DNA from: Isoperla grammatica
Taxonomy: Eukaryota > Arthropoda > Insecta > Plecoptera > Perlodidae
Direction: 5' to 3'
Length of the DNA stretch: 64,000 nucleotides
NCBI GenBank assembly: GCA_945910005.1
Contig: OX246745.1
Location: 11,216,436-11,280,435, forward strand
The position numbers and the translations under genes are program-made. Position 1 is the stretch's first letter. Every line of letters starts with the position of its first letter. Below are positions 47,966-61,520 of this stretch, in pieces. The notes under the pieces were generated by a model. The model saw only the letters and a program-made list of their open reading frames with translations, did no database searches and was not told where the DNA came from.

Positions 47966-50900
47966 ATTTAACCTTACACGTGTAGAACTTGTAGTAATAT
48001 TCCAAATAAAGACACCGTTATCCAATTAATGTTCTAAGCTTGGATCACCTATACAGCGGAAATAGTTAGGAGTATAATCGAGTGTGCAGCACGCACTGTT
48101 GTAATATTAATATGGTAATGACAGCTTATTATTTTTTCTCCGAAGGTGTGCCATTAATGGTAAGCAACGCACTTGTTCATAAATGTTTTGATGATCACGA
48201 AAGAGAATAGAACGAGGTTTAATCTCGTGAAGGCACTATCTACTATAATTAATTATGTAACGCTGTAGTGATCTCGGCAACACCCACTATAGAGCTGGAC
48301 CGATTGAGACCTCCTTAGATCGTTAGATCGTCTCCACGCAACATTTCACACGCTGATGGCCCGTGAGATCGCTTTGCGGCAATTTGTCATTGTGTTGTTA
48401 TCATGCATCCGCCCCAAGCAACACTCGTGAAGAATATTTAGGATATTTTATTATATTCATTGAATAAACAAGTTAATTTTTTTAATTTATGATTAATTCA
48501 TACTTCAATTAGAAATTTAAACATTCCAATACATTTCTATAAGATTTAGGGTCGTTAATGGTGGGAAAATTTATTCTTTAGATTGCAAATTCTTTTTAAA
48601 GCGTCATGTTTGAAAGACGAGTGTACTTTATAGTGTCCTTACACGAAGATGAATTAACCAAAAAATAATAGGGTGAGGCTAAGAGGTGGTCCGAGTAAAG
48701 AAATGTTCTGTCTAACTCTTGATTCACTTATGTCGGCGAATGGACATAAAAAGAGAAATATTACATTTCACATGTTTTGGAAGGGCTGTGAATTTATTAA
48801 AATGATGAAAGTTAGAAGTTAAAACAATACATCTGTTTGCGTTCTCAAAGACATAATTAATTTCACAACCAACGCAGTTCACCAAGCAGCGCTTTCCCAG
48901 TTTGAATAAAACAGTTTCAAAGCGCAGGGCTGTATAGAGCTCACTATTCACTAAGCACAGTCACACTCACATCCAAGAGCTGTATAGCCAATAAAAATCA
49001 CTGTTTGCCATTAGTTACATGGCTGTGCACTTTAGGTCTCTGGCAGGCTGCAACTTACCATTTCCGTTGGGAATACGGGGCGAGTCCAATGCGAGAGCCA
49101 TTACAAGTACTCCTCAAAGTTCGACCAAGTCTAAAACAAACAGAAAAGTTCATTAAGCCAAACCAAGTTGACTGCATACACAAACATACATGTTTTCAAA
49201 TATCAACGATTGTAACGTTAGGAATTGGCGTAATTTTCTAATAAAACTCAACATTTCGAGAGGATTGCTCATCACATCTGAGAAGGGGTTGACCACATGT
49301 GTTTTCGGTACATTTACTTTATAACATTGAACATCAAAAAGTTATAATTATGAGGCTACATATTACGAAGGTCTTCTGATTCCCTTCAAAGGGAAATATA
49401 AAATGTATTGTGTTTCAATAAAATCAGACCTTTTTAATTATTATGGAACATGTCCAATCTGATCCAATCGCAATACATTTTCATCGATTTATTCTCCACC
49501 ACGATACGTAGTCTCGCATAATCCCAAAATTTTAATCGTTCAATCAAAGACAGGAACAACAAGTGTTAAATCCCCACGCGATTTAAACTAATCATGTTGA
49601 ACGCTCCAACGTGTAAATAACAAACAACACCGTATTTGAATGCCAAATTTAGAGCCTGCAATTCTAGATAACGAGGCATGTAAAAACACGCACAATCTTG
49701 GCACTACTGAAGGTGAGGTTTGTATGCAACAATCGACAAGGAAGCCTTTTCGTTGCATTGTATACGTACACATCCTAATAAATACGATGACACATTATTA
49801 CTAGCTGCAAAAGATTAACATTCAAAATCATTACTCAAAGTCGCTTTCTAACATCACCGACTTATGAGAGAATCAATATGAGTAAAGCATTTTGTCCACT
49901 GTTTACCTTCAATTCAACTAACACCAACTGTCAACCATCATCTCTAACGATAGCCTAAGCGCATGAGCCTAGGACCTAGGCGAGTCGATGACAGTAGGCC
50001 TACAATACTCACTGAAATACTTCCACTGATTTCACTAAAAAGTAAAAACCCGCCTCTTATTACGAAACGAAACAAACTAAAACATCACACGTATGTAAAG
50101 TAGAATATGGTAAACAAACAGAACTAAGCGTATTTACATTCATGTTGAGTTGCCAGAGGCGAATGATTAAATGAGATGACCCTAGCACGTGGAGTGTCAG
50201 AGGCGGCTGCGCTCAGCCTGTGTCAAGTTACGATCATACTCTTGGGTCACGTACATGGGGGCGCAACCTGATATCTCTTATCAAACATACTGATAAGAGT
50301 ATATAGCAATTATAAATGTTGTGGTAAATATTTGCTTACATTTCATCAGTTAAGCCGAGGGAGTTCTTGTAAGATACATAATATTATGTCCAATTCTACA
50401 AAAAAAGAGCAGCGATTTCATAAAAAATGTTCAACATTGAGTAACTAACCCGAGACGTAGGTTGTAGATCATTCTATTACAATAAACTGTAGAAATTTTG
50501 ATAAATACAAAAGTTAGAACACGTTTAGCAAAGCCAATTACAAATGACAAGCAAGCTTTCAAGAGGCAACACTACAACCTCGACTACAACTAACAAATAC
50601 CCCGTACTCACTATGTTCACACAACCAGGAACTAACGAGCTTACCCGAGCCTTAATTTATAGAATTTATAGAGTGAATCTAACATTTATATTTGAAAAAA
50701 TAGTTATATGTTATTTGATCACAAAATATGTTTTGACTTAGGAACCATCATAAGACGTATCAACCGTTATTACATATCACTCATAAACATAAAGATACAT
50801 CTAGACAGCTAGAACTATCTAAAATTTTAGATACGTGAACGTTCACTCATTTTAACTGAGCCTCTCGGTTTACAAGCCCGGTATAACTTGCGAACAATTA

Positions 50901-51718
50901 GTATGCAGCACGACTGAAGAGTGTGAATAAGCGGTAGGCCTAAACCACTTAACAATTATGTGTAAAGCGGGAATGTGAATGTAGGAGAAAGAATTAAAAG
51001 CTGGACAGAAGCCATACTAACAAGGAAACGCGCGTTTTATGTTGTTGTTTAGATGAGCTCGAAGTCAACAGCGTATAGGTGGACAAAGAGGTATTTCATA
51101 TACAACTATTAAACTACAAGATGTATGAGCAGTGGCGTGCGGTGAGGTATGTAGGAGAGGAAGCAATACAAAATTTTCGAATTGAATTTGAGAAACATGC
51201 GGAAAGGACCTTAAGGGCTAAGTTCCAGATGGTGTGGCGACCATACACATTCGGAGCACAGGCACCGGTATCAAAAGGGGTGGGTGGTGGTCCAAGTCAA
51301 AGTCTTGAAAGTTTTAAATAAGCGTTAGTAAAGCAACTGGCGTCTTAGTGCAAGTTCCCCGTGGGTCATCGACATCTAGTAATTATGAGAATGCTACAGT
51401 CGCCTCGACGCATCGTGCCATATTCCGACGTCATAACAGCACAATCATCAGAAAAGATGGTCGCTCCACGCGGTCTATTTAAAAAGAATTCACCGCGGGG
51501 TTTCCTAGTAAACCTGCTGTTATTCTCCTGCTGCGTGCGGGGAGTGTACTAGCCGTGCTTGGAATGTGCCCTGAGAACGCATGTCAACAGCTGCGCTGAT
51601 AGTATCACTAGAATACCGGATGCAGAGAACGAGATGTAACTAGACTTAAGTTCGTATTTGTCACACGTCACTTCACTGTTGCATCTATAACGACAACACC
51701 TTGCTATAGCCATCCTAT

Positions 51719-51858
51719 AACATCTTCGGTAATGCTTCCGTCACGGGTGGGTGAGCGGCAGCCAACCAGCGGCCGTGACTAATTCAAATACCTGCTCGGG
51801 TTGGCCGAGACCGTAAACACGTCATTGATTGATGACGAAAGCATAACCGAAGTTGTTT
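51719..51858. mobile_element. MITE (140 bp), copy A
   Basis: Ends AACATCTTCGGTAATGCTTC / the inverse near 51834-51858 (three mismatches in 25). The whole unit recurs inverted at 59733-59877. Confidence 0.8.
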
Positions 51859-51930
51859 TGCGAGACCTATAGATGCGTCGATGCGCCATACAATGGGCTA
51901 TTGCTCGAGCAATGTGACCGACATGATACA

Positions 51931-51994
51931 CCACGTGACATCAGATCACGTGACATCAGATCACGTGACATCAGACCACGTGACAGCAGAGCAC
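51931..51994. repeat. 15-bp tandem repeat carrying CACGTG E-boxes
   Basis: CACGTGACATCAGAT repeated about four times, the last copies diverged; gives four evenly spaced palindromic E-boxes. Confidence 0.85.
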
Positions 51995-52423
51995 GGTCCA
52001 CTGGACAGATATGAAAGCAAGACCGCCCGCCTTCTGTGCGACGATGCACTTCGTTGCTCCTGAGGCGATGTCTACTGTTAATTGGTGCATGTATTTTTAG
52101 AATAAACAAGTTTGCACTTTGCCTCCAGTGATTTATTTATTATAGTGATTTGCCACGGACCTCTAGTAAGAGTTACGAGCAGCAGAGCCAGTGCAAGATT
52201 ATAGTTTACTATAACTATAATATATCCGGGGGGGGGGGGGGGGGGTCGCATTTATGACCCCTCACATTTCAAATTTTATAAAAACGAATTTTGGATAAAT
52301 GGGTATTTGAAATTGTACTATTTATGTATATACTTGCTCCGAAACAATCTTACCGCTGCGTTAAACATGTTGAGCAATACATAACTGAGCAGGTTGGAGT
52401 TATTCTGAACGAAAGGGGTGTGC

Positions 52424-52890
52424 CATAGGCGTGCGCACGGCCCAGGCCTATTCGGCCCAGGCCGGACCTAATGTGTCACCTTGGCGGTCAGGCCGCGCTG
52501 GACTCCAATTCCTTTAGACCCGGCCTGGACCGAAAGCAGTTTCACTTTAAACTTAACTTTTAATTAGTCTTTAAATTAAAATGCACTGTCAGTAGTGCGT
52601 TTTTACGCAAAGGCACACTTCACCCGGCACCCGGGGCTGCTCAAATAATTTATAATTTATTTTTTATTTAAATGAAACGAAACATAGCTCTATAGGGTCC
52701 AGAAGATCCTATGACAGCGGAAAGCGTCGCGTCTTAAAATCGAGTTTTAGGACATACAAGTTAGTGCATCGACCGAAAAAATTTTCGCCTGCGGCGAAAT
52801 TGCCTCCGGCGGCTGGGGCCAAGCCCCAGACCCTAGCTGAACCACGCCACCTTGTGCCGGGTCTAATGTTAGACGCTGCGCACGCCTATG
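52424..52890. mobile_element. hAT-type element (467 bp), CATAGGCGTGCGCA ends
   Basis: Perfect 14-bp ends CATAGGCGTGCGCA / TGCGCACGCCTATG and perfect 8-bp target duplication GGGTGTGC (52416-52423, 52891-52898). Carries the GC double hairpin plus T-run in reverse (52775-52840). The left end has GGCCCAGGCC palindromes. Confidence 0.95.
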
Positions 52891-55800
52891 GGGTGTGCAA
52901 TGTGGTTTATGGTGATATGACAAACATGACTTGTGTCATATTTGTTTGCAGACTATACTTGAAATAAGTTTTCTGTCTGTTGGAGTATCGAATGAATTGA
53001 AGTGAAGTCCAGACGAAGACAGAGAGTGGTCCCAGGGGAGGCAAGGCATCCTATCTCTGGATTGTATTGAGAAGCGCAGCTAGGTTCCAGACTCAAGCTA
53101 TTTCCTGACGCGATGGTGAATCCCTTTCATATTCTACTATCTACGAGTGTAGTTAAGCCTTGGACTACGGCTACGGCTCGCAAAGCGAAATCTTTTCCTA
53201 ATGTTAAAAATCATAATTTGAATATGTGTAATGACACTTACTGGTGTATAGTACCTAATAATTTTAATAAATGTACACTATTATAGGAATTTTCTACAAC
53301 AGTTCTAGCTATAAGAACAAAAAAATAATACGTACACTTTTTTGCCAGAAAAACAATGCACTAAAAAGAAGAAAGAAAAGAAAAACAGTGAAAACCAATA
53401 AAGAAAAGGACCTCTACCTAAGAGAAACAGCAACACCCGAAAAAAAATATATATAGAATTGTCAAATTGTGCGCCACAACAGCGACAGATTCATAATTCA
53501 GAAATAGGGTAATGTTTACAATTGAAAATTAAAAACACGTATATATACATAAATATTTTATTTCATTTTATTTTCCCCTTCGCACAATACGATAAATTAA
53601 ACGCACATTGGAGTATACATAAATGAGTGTTGTAATAACATAAAGAACCTAATAAGGAAATAATGCTGGCAGCGAAGGTATATAAATTCACAAAAGAACC
53701 CTGCATCTATTTAAAATGAAAATGAAGTTGTTTAATAAGTAGGCCTAGCTACATTTGCCTCGAAGCAGAATAATGATGATCAATGGATGGTTCGTGATTG
53801 GTAATGGAGACGCAGAGAAAACTGGTACTATAACGCAATATTCTCTCTTCGAAACGTATGTAAGTTCCTCATAAGAAGTAATTCTGTTTTGCTAGCGGTT
53901 ATGTGTTGTTATATTCTTGAACATGTGATGCTCTTCAACGTAAACCAGTTCATGTGCACACGATAAGTAAATCCCAATAATAAAATATATATGTATAAGA
54001 ATGTCCAGGTGATCAGTAGGGCTGTGTGAACCTGCTGGCTTTCATTTTGAACCGAACTACAACTTCACTACAGTTTCAAACTGAAGCGTAACCGAAATGT
54101 AAATAAAAATCGGCAACAAAAATTCTGCCATACGGTCCCCCAATATGGTATATAGGTGAACAGCCCTGCTGGGGGCGCATCTAATCTTTCTGCCATACGG
54201 TCTCCAATATGGCATGGAAGTATTTTCATTTCGACACTTCACTTCGACAATAGTGGTCGCGCGTTATTTTTCACCTACTCTTCAAGGTAAAAGAAACACA
54301 GACTATACTAACGCTTAGCACTCGTTATCTATAGTAAATATTGACAAACGCTTGATGTACAACGTTTCTCTTGTAAGGCCGCTAAGTACCAACACTCAGT
54401 GGGTTTGTGAGAGGAACCGACGTTGCAAAGTAGAGTGCAATACGCCCTTTTGCCAAATCCATACCAGTCATACTTGGATAGTGTATTTAAAAGGTATACA
54501 AGTCCCTCATACAAATACTTACAAGTAACCTGCAAGGGACGAATTGTGCTTCTACAGTTTGTATCTCCTAAAAGAACCACACTTCTTTCAGTTCTTTAAT
54601 TATTCTACGTGTGACAGTGTGAGTGCGTTCTCAAACACAACGATTTAAAACGAAATGCATAATCATGGATAGTGAAATGACTAACCCTCCATCTACTTGT
54701 CGAGATTAGTGAAAGATAATTCTTCAGCGGTGTTTAGATCTTCAATTTCACCTGTTGCTGCGTGTATCTCAGTAAACATGATTCAACAGTAACTAAATTG
54801 ACCAATTAAATAACCCCAGCCGGCGTTTTAATCTATTTCTCAACAGACAGCTATGAAGATCAGGGACTCAGGAAGTAAACATATTTTTTTAAGACGAAAA
54901 AAAATAACTTGATTGACTAGACTTTCATCAAGTAGATTAACAACTGATGAGTTGAATCTGTCCAGAAATTAACATGAATGTAAACCACGAAGCTGTTCTC
55001 GAAATGTCAACGCATGTCAACGCAATGTTTTGTTCGCCCTCATGTAGGTTTGTATAGTTAGGGCACACCTTCTCGGCCGTAACCTACCTTGCCTTATACG
55101 ATCTGCCCACGTTGATACTCGACTAGTGGCAGGCTAATATTTTTGACACTTTAGCGGTATAGTAAAAAATATGTTACGAAATCGACTTATTAAAGAGCTA
55201 CTAGTGTCGCAACGTTTACAACATTAAAAAGGAAATTTTGTGTAGGTGTTATAACGAGTTAGCAAAACGTATACGGTAATACACGTGTTAGTTTTTCAAG
55301 ATCAATTCCATAGAGTGAATAAATGATTACAGGAAACACTAACAGATTCATAATGTGAAGGTGTTCGACAAAAGTAGCTTGGAATGTGTGTGCATGTTTG
55401 TATGTTGACAATATCTTCAATGACGTTCAATGTAAAACAATGTGTTCAATGTACGGAAATAGATATTATCGAGATCTCCAGATGTTATCAAAGAGAAATT
55501 ATAATTTGATATATTTTTGAAATTGTCTTATTTTATCCAAACAACCAATTTCTCATCCTCTTTTTCAGATTTTGATAATGATTTCATTTACAAGAATTTG
55601 ATAATGTTTTATCCAGTTTAGTGTTAATTTAAGTCTTCAAACAGATGTTGTGATTTCTGAATACAGTACACAGTAACACGAGTTGACAAAATTAGTAGTT
55701 ACGATCACAGGCTACCGCAACACGTTGTTATATTGGCATATGCGGATTCACAATATATTAGTAATGTAGTATTTACTTATTATTCTGTTAACACGTGGAA

Positions 55801-58600
55801 ATTGTAGTTTACCAACAGAGTTTAAGTATTTATGACACAAGTTTTCTCTAGCTTCCCTGTTCTAGAAGTCGGAAACACGTATAAATGGCAGTAGAGCCAT
55901 TTCTTTGTGTAAAAGATATGCCCTGCACTTCCTTAGTAGACTATAAAAGATGTGTTTAGATTTACACCATGATATAAATTATTTATAAAAACTGCTCTTA
56001 TAAATATATATTATATCAAATAGGTTTTTCAAGAAGTCAACTACATATATAAGCATAATTACGGCCAAATTACATAAGAAAATATGTTATCACATAATTA
56101 AATATCTTGGTATACAAAATACTCAACCTAAAGTTATTGAATAGCTGTCTATATATAATGACACTGTGTTTAGCTAGGTTATTCTCTAGGGCCTTGGCAC
56201 AGAACCTGCAATGAAAAACTGGTATTTTGAGGCTCACATACTATTAGAAATTAAGTAGTACGTACACATTTTGTTATAATTATAATTCTATTTTCAAATC
56301 GGCGAAGGTTGAAAACGATATTTAAAAATACCGTCGTAAATTCTTTCGTCCTGTATATTATATCACGAAAATGTATAACTTCTTAGCTCGTATTGAATAG
56401 TAAACAAAATAGGAACAGGTGGTTCTTATACATAGGCTTGAAGTTGACATCAAAAGAAAGTTTTTTTCTATTACTCCTTTATATTACGTTATTACGCCAG
56501 CTGATTAAACCGTGCCAATTAAATTAACTGCAGCCTCTTAACGCGCAGGCGCTTTTGAGTTGATTGCATAATGACTGTTGGGAGACGCCAAAAGGCATTG
56601 TTCTTTTCGTGCAAACATCAATCTAAATCAATTGCATCGCAGTTGTGGTAGAAATATTAAATCATCGACCCACACTCTCGCCGTTTTGAATGATGTATGA
56701 GCAAATAATGTCTGAGATTATCAAATCTACTCTCCCCACTTTTATTTCCCCTTCCCCTTCCCCTCCATTATTATGTAATGAGACAGCTGGCTATACGTGA
56801 GGCGATGGATCTATGCTTGGTTTTACATATATTATTATCTTACACTCTTTAACCTATGAGGTTACATACCCAAGTACTTATGTAGACAATAACAATAAGA
56901 AATACGAATACTATACTACCACCCAAAGACCAAAACGTCATTTATTTTGTTACCAGTACTAAATTTCAAGGGGAAAAGTCGCAAATTCAGATTTTTTCAT
57001 ATCAGTACCTTTGCTGACAAAGTACCTATGCAATTTTGTTTTTAACTAAAATGAATGTAAAAGTATTTGATTTACGTTGGCTAAGCAAGCAATACAAAAA
57101 ATCTTATATTGTCCTTATTGCAGCAGAACGTGTATTCCGTATGAGATGCCCCCTTAAAAGAAGATGCCCAGTCTGAACTGTGAAGTGTGAACCGTACAGA
57201 TGAGATAAAACTTTTTATCAACACAAAATAAAACGCTCCATAAGCCACTACGATTAATAAAAAAAAAAAACACACACAGTTAGTAGTATGTTGTGTGGTT
57301 GCCGAGTAAAACCTATGGCTATAAGCTACCAAACCAGGTTCTTTTTCTGTGTATACGACTATACATTTTAATACCTCACTGAAAATACCGAGTACTTAGC
57401 TCCGCAAATCTGTCTCTGTCATCTATTCTTATTAAACCGCGTAGGCATGGACTACAGAGAGCAAGCTTGCTTGCTATTGTGTTCATAGGAACTGGGAGCG
57501 TGTGACTGCAAAAGGAGATTACGTCATTTTAAAATCAGTTACGTTACGACTTGTGTGCAAATTCATACTAAATTAAACTGCATTATACAGATGAATAAAT
57601 TGGCTGTCTACCAAAACGAAATCTTCATTGCTAATAGTTAAGCGTGACACGAACGCTATGTCTCAGTATTGTAAAGGTCATTCACATCTATGTAGGACAT
57701 GCACAGTCTTATCCTTGGGCATAATGTCCTCAAAGTTGGTGAAAAATGAATTGTAAATTATGGATTTTGTAATGGTATAACTTTTGAGTGCAAAGTAGGG
57801 TTTCCCTTTATAGAGATTCGAATAAATAAATATTACAGGCACGTTCAATGGTCTTTAATATTCGATTCGCATAGCACCCGCCAAAATTCAATCCGAACCC
57901 GCTATTGTACTTGCCACCCGCAAATTGACACGACGTCCTTCAGTTTCAGAAAAAAAAAACAAGTATAGTAATGCATATTACGTTTTACATATTATTATGT
58001 TATTTAATTTCATATTATCGCAAAATAACCAAGCTGCTTTCACTGAGTTTTATTTACATACCTACTGGTTATATAACTATAAACTATATTTAATTAAATC
58101 GCTTTAAGAACGTTGAAGTAGGTGGATATTAGAGTTTCAGGTTAAATCCCTCATTGGTAAAAAGCCACAATGAGGAATGAATGAAATTGTAACCTAACTG
58201 GAACTGAGTTGTTTTATTGCTTGTATCGAGTGTTACCTATACTGTTACCCCACATAGCGTTCTGTTTAGAGTTGGGTAAAAAGTAAAAAAGTTTGCTATT
58301 GGGTAAATGTGGGAGCAGAACATCAAAAGAATGTCAAGCGAGAAGTGTTTTTATGGCTGCTCAATCCTTGGTTTAATATCACTTCCGTCACAGAACAAGT
58401 TTCTTTAATTAGTTCCTTGAAGAAAAGTAAACGTCACTTCTATGAAAACATATCCATGTACTTTTATGTGAGTACACTACACTACACCGTAATAATGAAT
58501 GAACATAATCTTAGCTGGTGTAAACAGCTGAGATGATCGATGAGTTCTTGAGGTTCGGATGGGATGTCAACAATTGAAAGCTGTCATGGTGACAACTTTC

Positions 58601-58707
58601 AGTGACATTTACGTGGTCATCATTTGCTATTGGCTGATTGAATGTTTTCCACGCGGTCCGCCACAGCAATCAGCCAATAGCAAGTGACAACCACGTAGAT
58701 ATCACTT
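58601..58707. repeat. Hairpin with 40-bp arms containing CCAAT motifs
   Basis: AGTGACATTTACGTGGTCAT ... GCTATTGGCTGATTG pairs with CAATCAGCCAATAGC ... CCACGTAGATATCACT; spacer about 25 bases. MITE-like. Confidence 0.8.
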
Positions 58708-58843
58708 AAAGTGAGTATTGTCAACGTTAGACAATTTTCAGGAAGAGCCCCCCTTACAATCTTACTCATGAATTTCTGCCTAAAGATCCGTCACGTTAAT
58801 TGGCAAGCTGATATTTGTTTCATGGACTGTTCCTAAAATGTCT

Positions 58844-61327
58844 TAAATAAATAAATAAATAAAATAAATTCACATTTAGAGTCTACCCACTCAGTAACTA
58901 AACTGATTTGCAGTGGGGGACTTTAATTTAAAGTCACTAAACCAACCCTGTAGGCTTCGAACACCATCGACGAGTGAGCGATAACCAATCAAAGATCGAT
59001 ATTTCAAAATACGAAACATATAAATCAGTGATTGGACAGTGCGAACACCAGCTGCGGACAAATGCCAGAATCAACAACAAGGCCGATTCAGAACAACTTT
59101 GAATTTATTGAGTGCTTCGTTGCTAGGACGGCTCCAAAGTCACCGTTTAATATAAGCCCTGCATCGACTTATCTTCGCAAATGACTACGTAACAATCACA
59201 TAGTATTTAAATTTCTAATTACGTCGTCGTGCTCTTAGTGATGTTTAATATTCACACGGCAATTGTGATGTCCTCACATGATGTGTGTTCCATGAGATTC
59301 ATACTCAATGAGCTACCGGGCATTTGGGATCCGCGTCACGACATCGCTTTCACAGAAAGAAGAGCAAAGCTGACAACACAAGTAGCATTGGAACTGCACG
59401 CATCAGTCCCGTTAGTCTTACTTGGATCAGACGTACCGACAATATAAAAAGAGAAAAAAACAACTACGAAGAGTCAAACACAATAATACATACAATATTT
59501 AATCATTTCTTTAATATGCATGCACACTCAAGATGATACAAAAACCAAAGCCCCCGTGATCAAAATTGCAAAATAGATTACTCAACTAAACCCGTGTGTT
59601 TCAACGCTGTTGCTAGTTCAAAATAAGTCAATTCGCACAAATTCTCTAAATTGATGGCAATACTGCAGGAACATTTTGTCTTTGACTGTCTCTAGTAATC
59701 GAACGAATAACAGACTGTACGTATAGTTCTCTTACAACAACTTCAGTAATGCTTTCGTCATCAATCAATGACGTGTTTACGGTCTCGGCCAACCCGAGCA
59801 GGTATTTGAATTAGCCACGGTCGCTGGTTGGCTGCCGCTCACCCACCCGTGACGGAAGCATTACCGAAGATGTTGTACGGCGACTATACTCAAATACTAC
59901 ACTATTTGAAACGACTGAAATGGAAGACGAGTAGATCTCATTTAGTCCTTTCTCCACGTTCGAACATGACAAAGACAAACATGCCCACCCACGCATTGTT
60001 CAACTCATATAGTTACCCACCTCGTTAAGTGTACACCTTGAGATATGAAATGTCTAAACACATTCTAGTTTTTGTGAGTTACATCGCCGTAGGCATTCTT
60101 TAACAAATCCAACCTCCAGTGCTGTGTTAAAACAACACCCATAAGAAATAATATTTATTAAGAACACATAACCTTAAATTACGAATCAAGTTTCGTCAAA
60201 CACACCAAACACCCACGTATACTATTCAGATCAGCCATACCTCAAGATATTTCAATTGTTTGGTTAGAGCTACCGTACTGACGTGCTCTTGCAACGGAAT
60301 GCGATGGAGAGCTGGTGGAAATGAAAGAAAACGCAAACTCACTATAGATCAACGCCAAGCCAGATAAATAATAACACCTAAGCCACATGTTTTTTTTTTG
60401 TGTAGACTATAGCTAATGGATCTCTTCGTACACTCACCGACATAAGTAAATCAAAGGTCGGAGTTATATTTTAGCTAAATCTAATTTTTGCATCAATACA
60501 CATACACACACTGATGAGAAATAACGATCAATATTCAAAACAGATAAACATTGATTGAGTCCAGAAGAGTTGTTACAAGTAAATACGCGTTCTCACTTGT
60601 CCTTGATTGACTTATGACGCATGCAGTACATGTACACATTTCGCCAAGGTAATGGCCGTGCTAAATTAGGCGTTGATCTACTAGGCTAAACCACGGTTCC
60701 TCGTTGCCACAATATATGAGACGTAAAACCCGAACACCACCATCAATCAATACACACGTTTTCTTTATAACATAAAACAAGCGGAAATTCGCACTTTATG
60801 ACGGCAGAAAAAGGCACAGCATCGCTTACCTGCCAACACTATCAACCAATCGACCAAACGACCACGGTCAACTGCAACTACACAGGCCCTAAGAAAGAAT
60901 AACGACAACTAAGTAAATTGAAATGTGAAAATATAGCTGTAATACTAATAAGATGGAGACTATATTAGCAAGTATCCTCAAAATATCTTTAACCTATAGG
61001 GACTATGGACCGTATGACTATGATGTGTTTTTGGACGGTGACTTTGGAGCCGTCCTAGCAACGAAGCACTCAATAAATTCAAAATTGTTCTGAATCGGCC
61101 TTGTTGATTCTGACATTTGTCCGCAGGTGTTCGCACTGTCCAATCACTGATTCATATGTTTCGTATTTGAAAGATCGATCTTTGTTTGGTTACCGCTCAC
61201 TCGTCGATGGTGTTCGGATCCTTCAGGGTTGGTTTAGTCACTTTAAATTAAAGTCCCCCACTGCAAATCAGTTTCGTTACTGAGTGGGTAGACTCTAAAT
61301 GTGAATTTATTTATTTGTATTTATTTA
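58844..61327. mobile_element. 2.5-kb element with about 300-bp terminal inverted repeats
   Basis: 58844-59146 and 61035-61327 are inverted copies, about 90% identical by eye (shared TTCACATTTAGAGTCTACCC, GGACTTTAATTTAAAGT, TGATTGGACAGTGCGAACAC, GGACGGCTCCAAAGTCACCG). The outer edges are AAAT-rich, so the exact ends and any target duplication are unclear. The 1.9-kb interior has no convincing ORF and includes a MITE (59733-59877). It could be a non-autonomous DNA element with long termini, or a pair of opposed insertions. Confidence 0.8.
59733..59877. mobile_element. MITE (145 bp), copy B
   Basis: Ends TACAACAACTTCAGTAATGC / GCATTACCGAAGATGTTGTA; about 90% identical to copy A at 51719 in the opposite orientation. 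It sits inside the 2.5-kb element. Confidence 0.85.
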
Positions 61328-61404
61328 CTGTCCCGAAACTTGCGCTCGACATTCACGAGAAACTCCTGATCAATCAGGATCAGTAATTGAAAATTGGGAC
61401 TCGC

Positions 61405-61499
61405 TGATTGGTCACGATCAAATCACTCGTCTATGACTCAAGCACCTGCGAGGTTGTTTTGGGACAAGTATATAAATGTCATGGCATTGAGAGTCAGCC
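61405..61499 (+). promoter_or_regulatory. Plus-strand core promoter: CCAAT, TATA, initiator
   Basis: Inverted CCAAT (GATTGGTCA, about 61404-61412), TATATAAA at 61469-61476 and an initiator-like TCAGCC at 61494-61499, whose A is 27 bases after the first T of the TATA box. An ATG follows 25 bases later. Spacing is as expected for a pol II promoter. Confidence 0.6.
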
Positions 61500-61520
61500 A
61501 TTGTGATACAAGTCTACTAG

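Larger units (their letters stand above)
43759..58600. other. Upstream region with no gene identified
   Basis: The missing first KANK exon(s) must lie here or beyond. Good donors without a usable ATG occur on the minus strand (for example near 50015, 53236, 54517). Apart from the listed MITEs and minisatellites, long stretches such as 48000-51000 and 53000-58500 show nothing recognisable. Confidence 0.6.

Noticed and set aside
51130..51320. Further hAT element starting CAGTGGCGTGCGGTGAGG
   Set aside because: Only one end resembles a terminus; no matching right end or target duplication was found.
54018..54172. Small hAT element with AGGGCTGT ends
   Set aside because: Ends match for about 8 bases and no target duplication is visible.
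54329..54580. Candidate first KANK exon on the minus strand (donor GTAAGT, correct phase)
   Set aside because: No in-frame ATG before a stop; cannot supply the start codon.
60420..60440. Minus-strand ATG followed closely by a GTGAGT donor
   Set aside because: Leaves phase 0, whereas the KN exon needs one base of a split codon; lies inside the 2.5-kb repeat.
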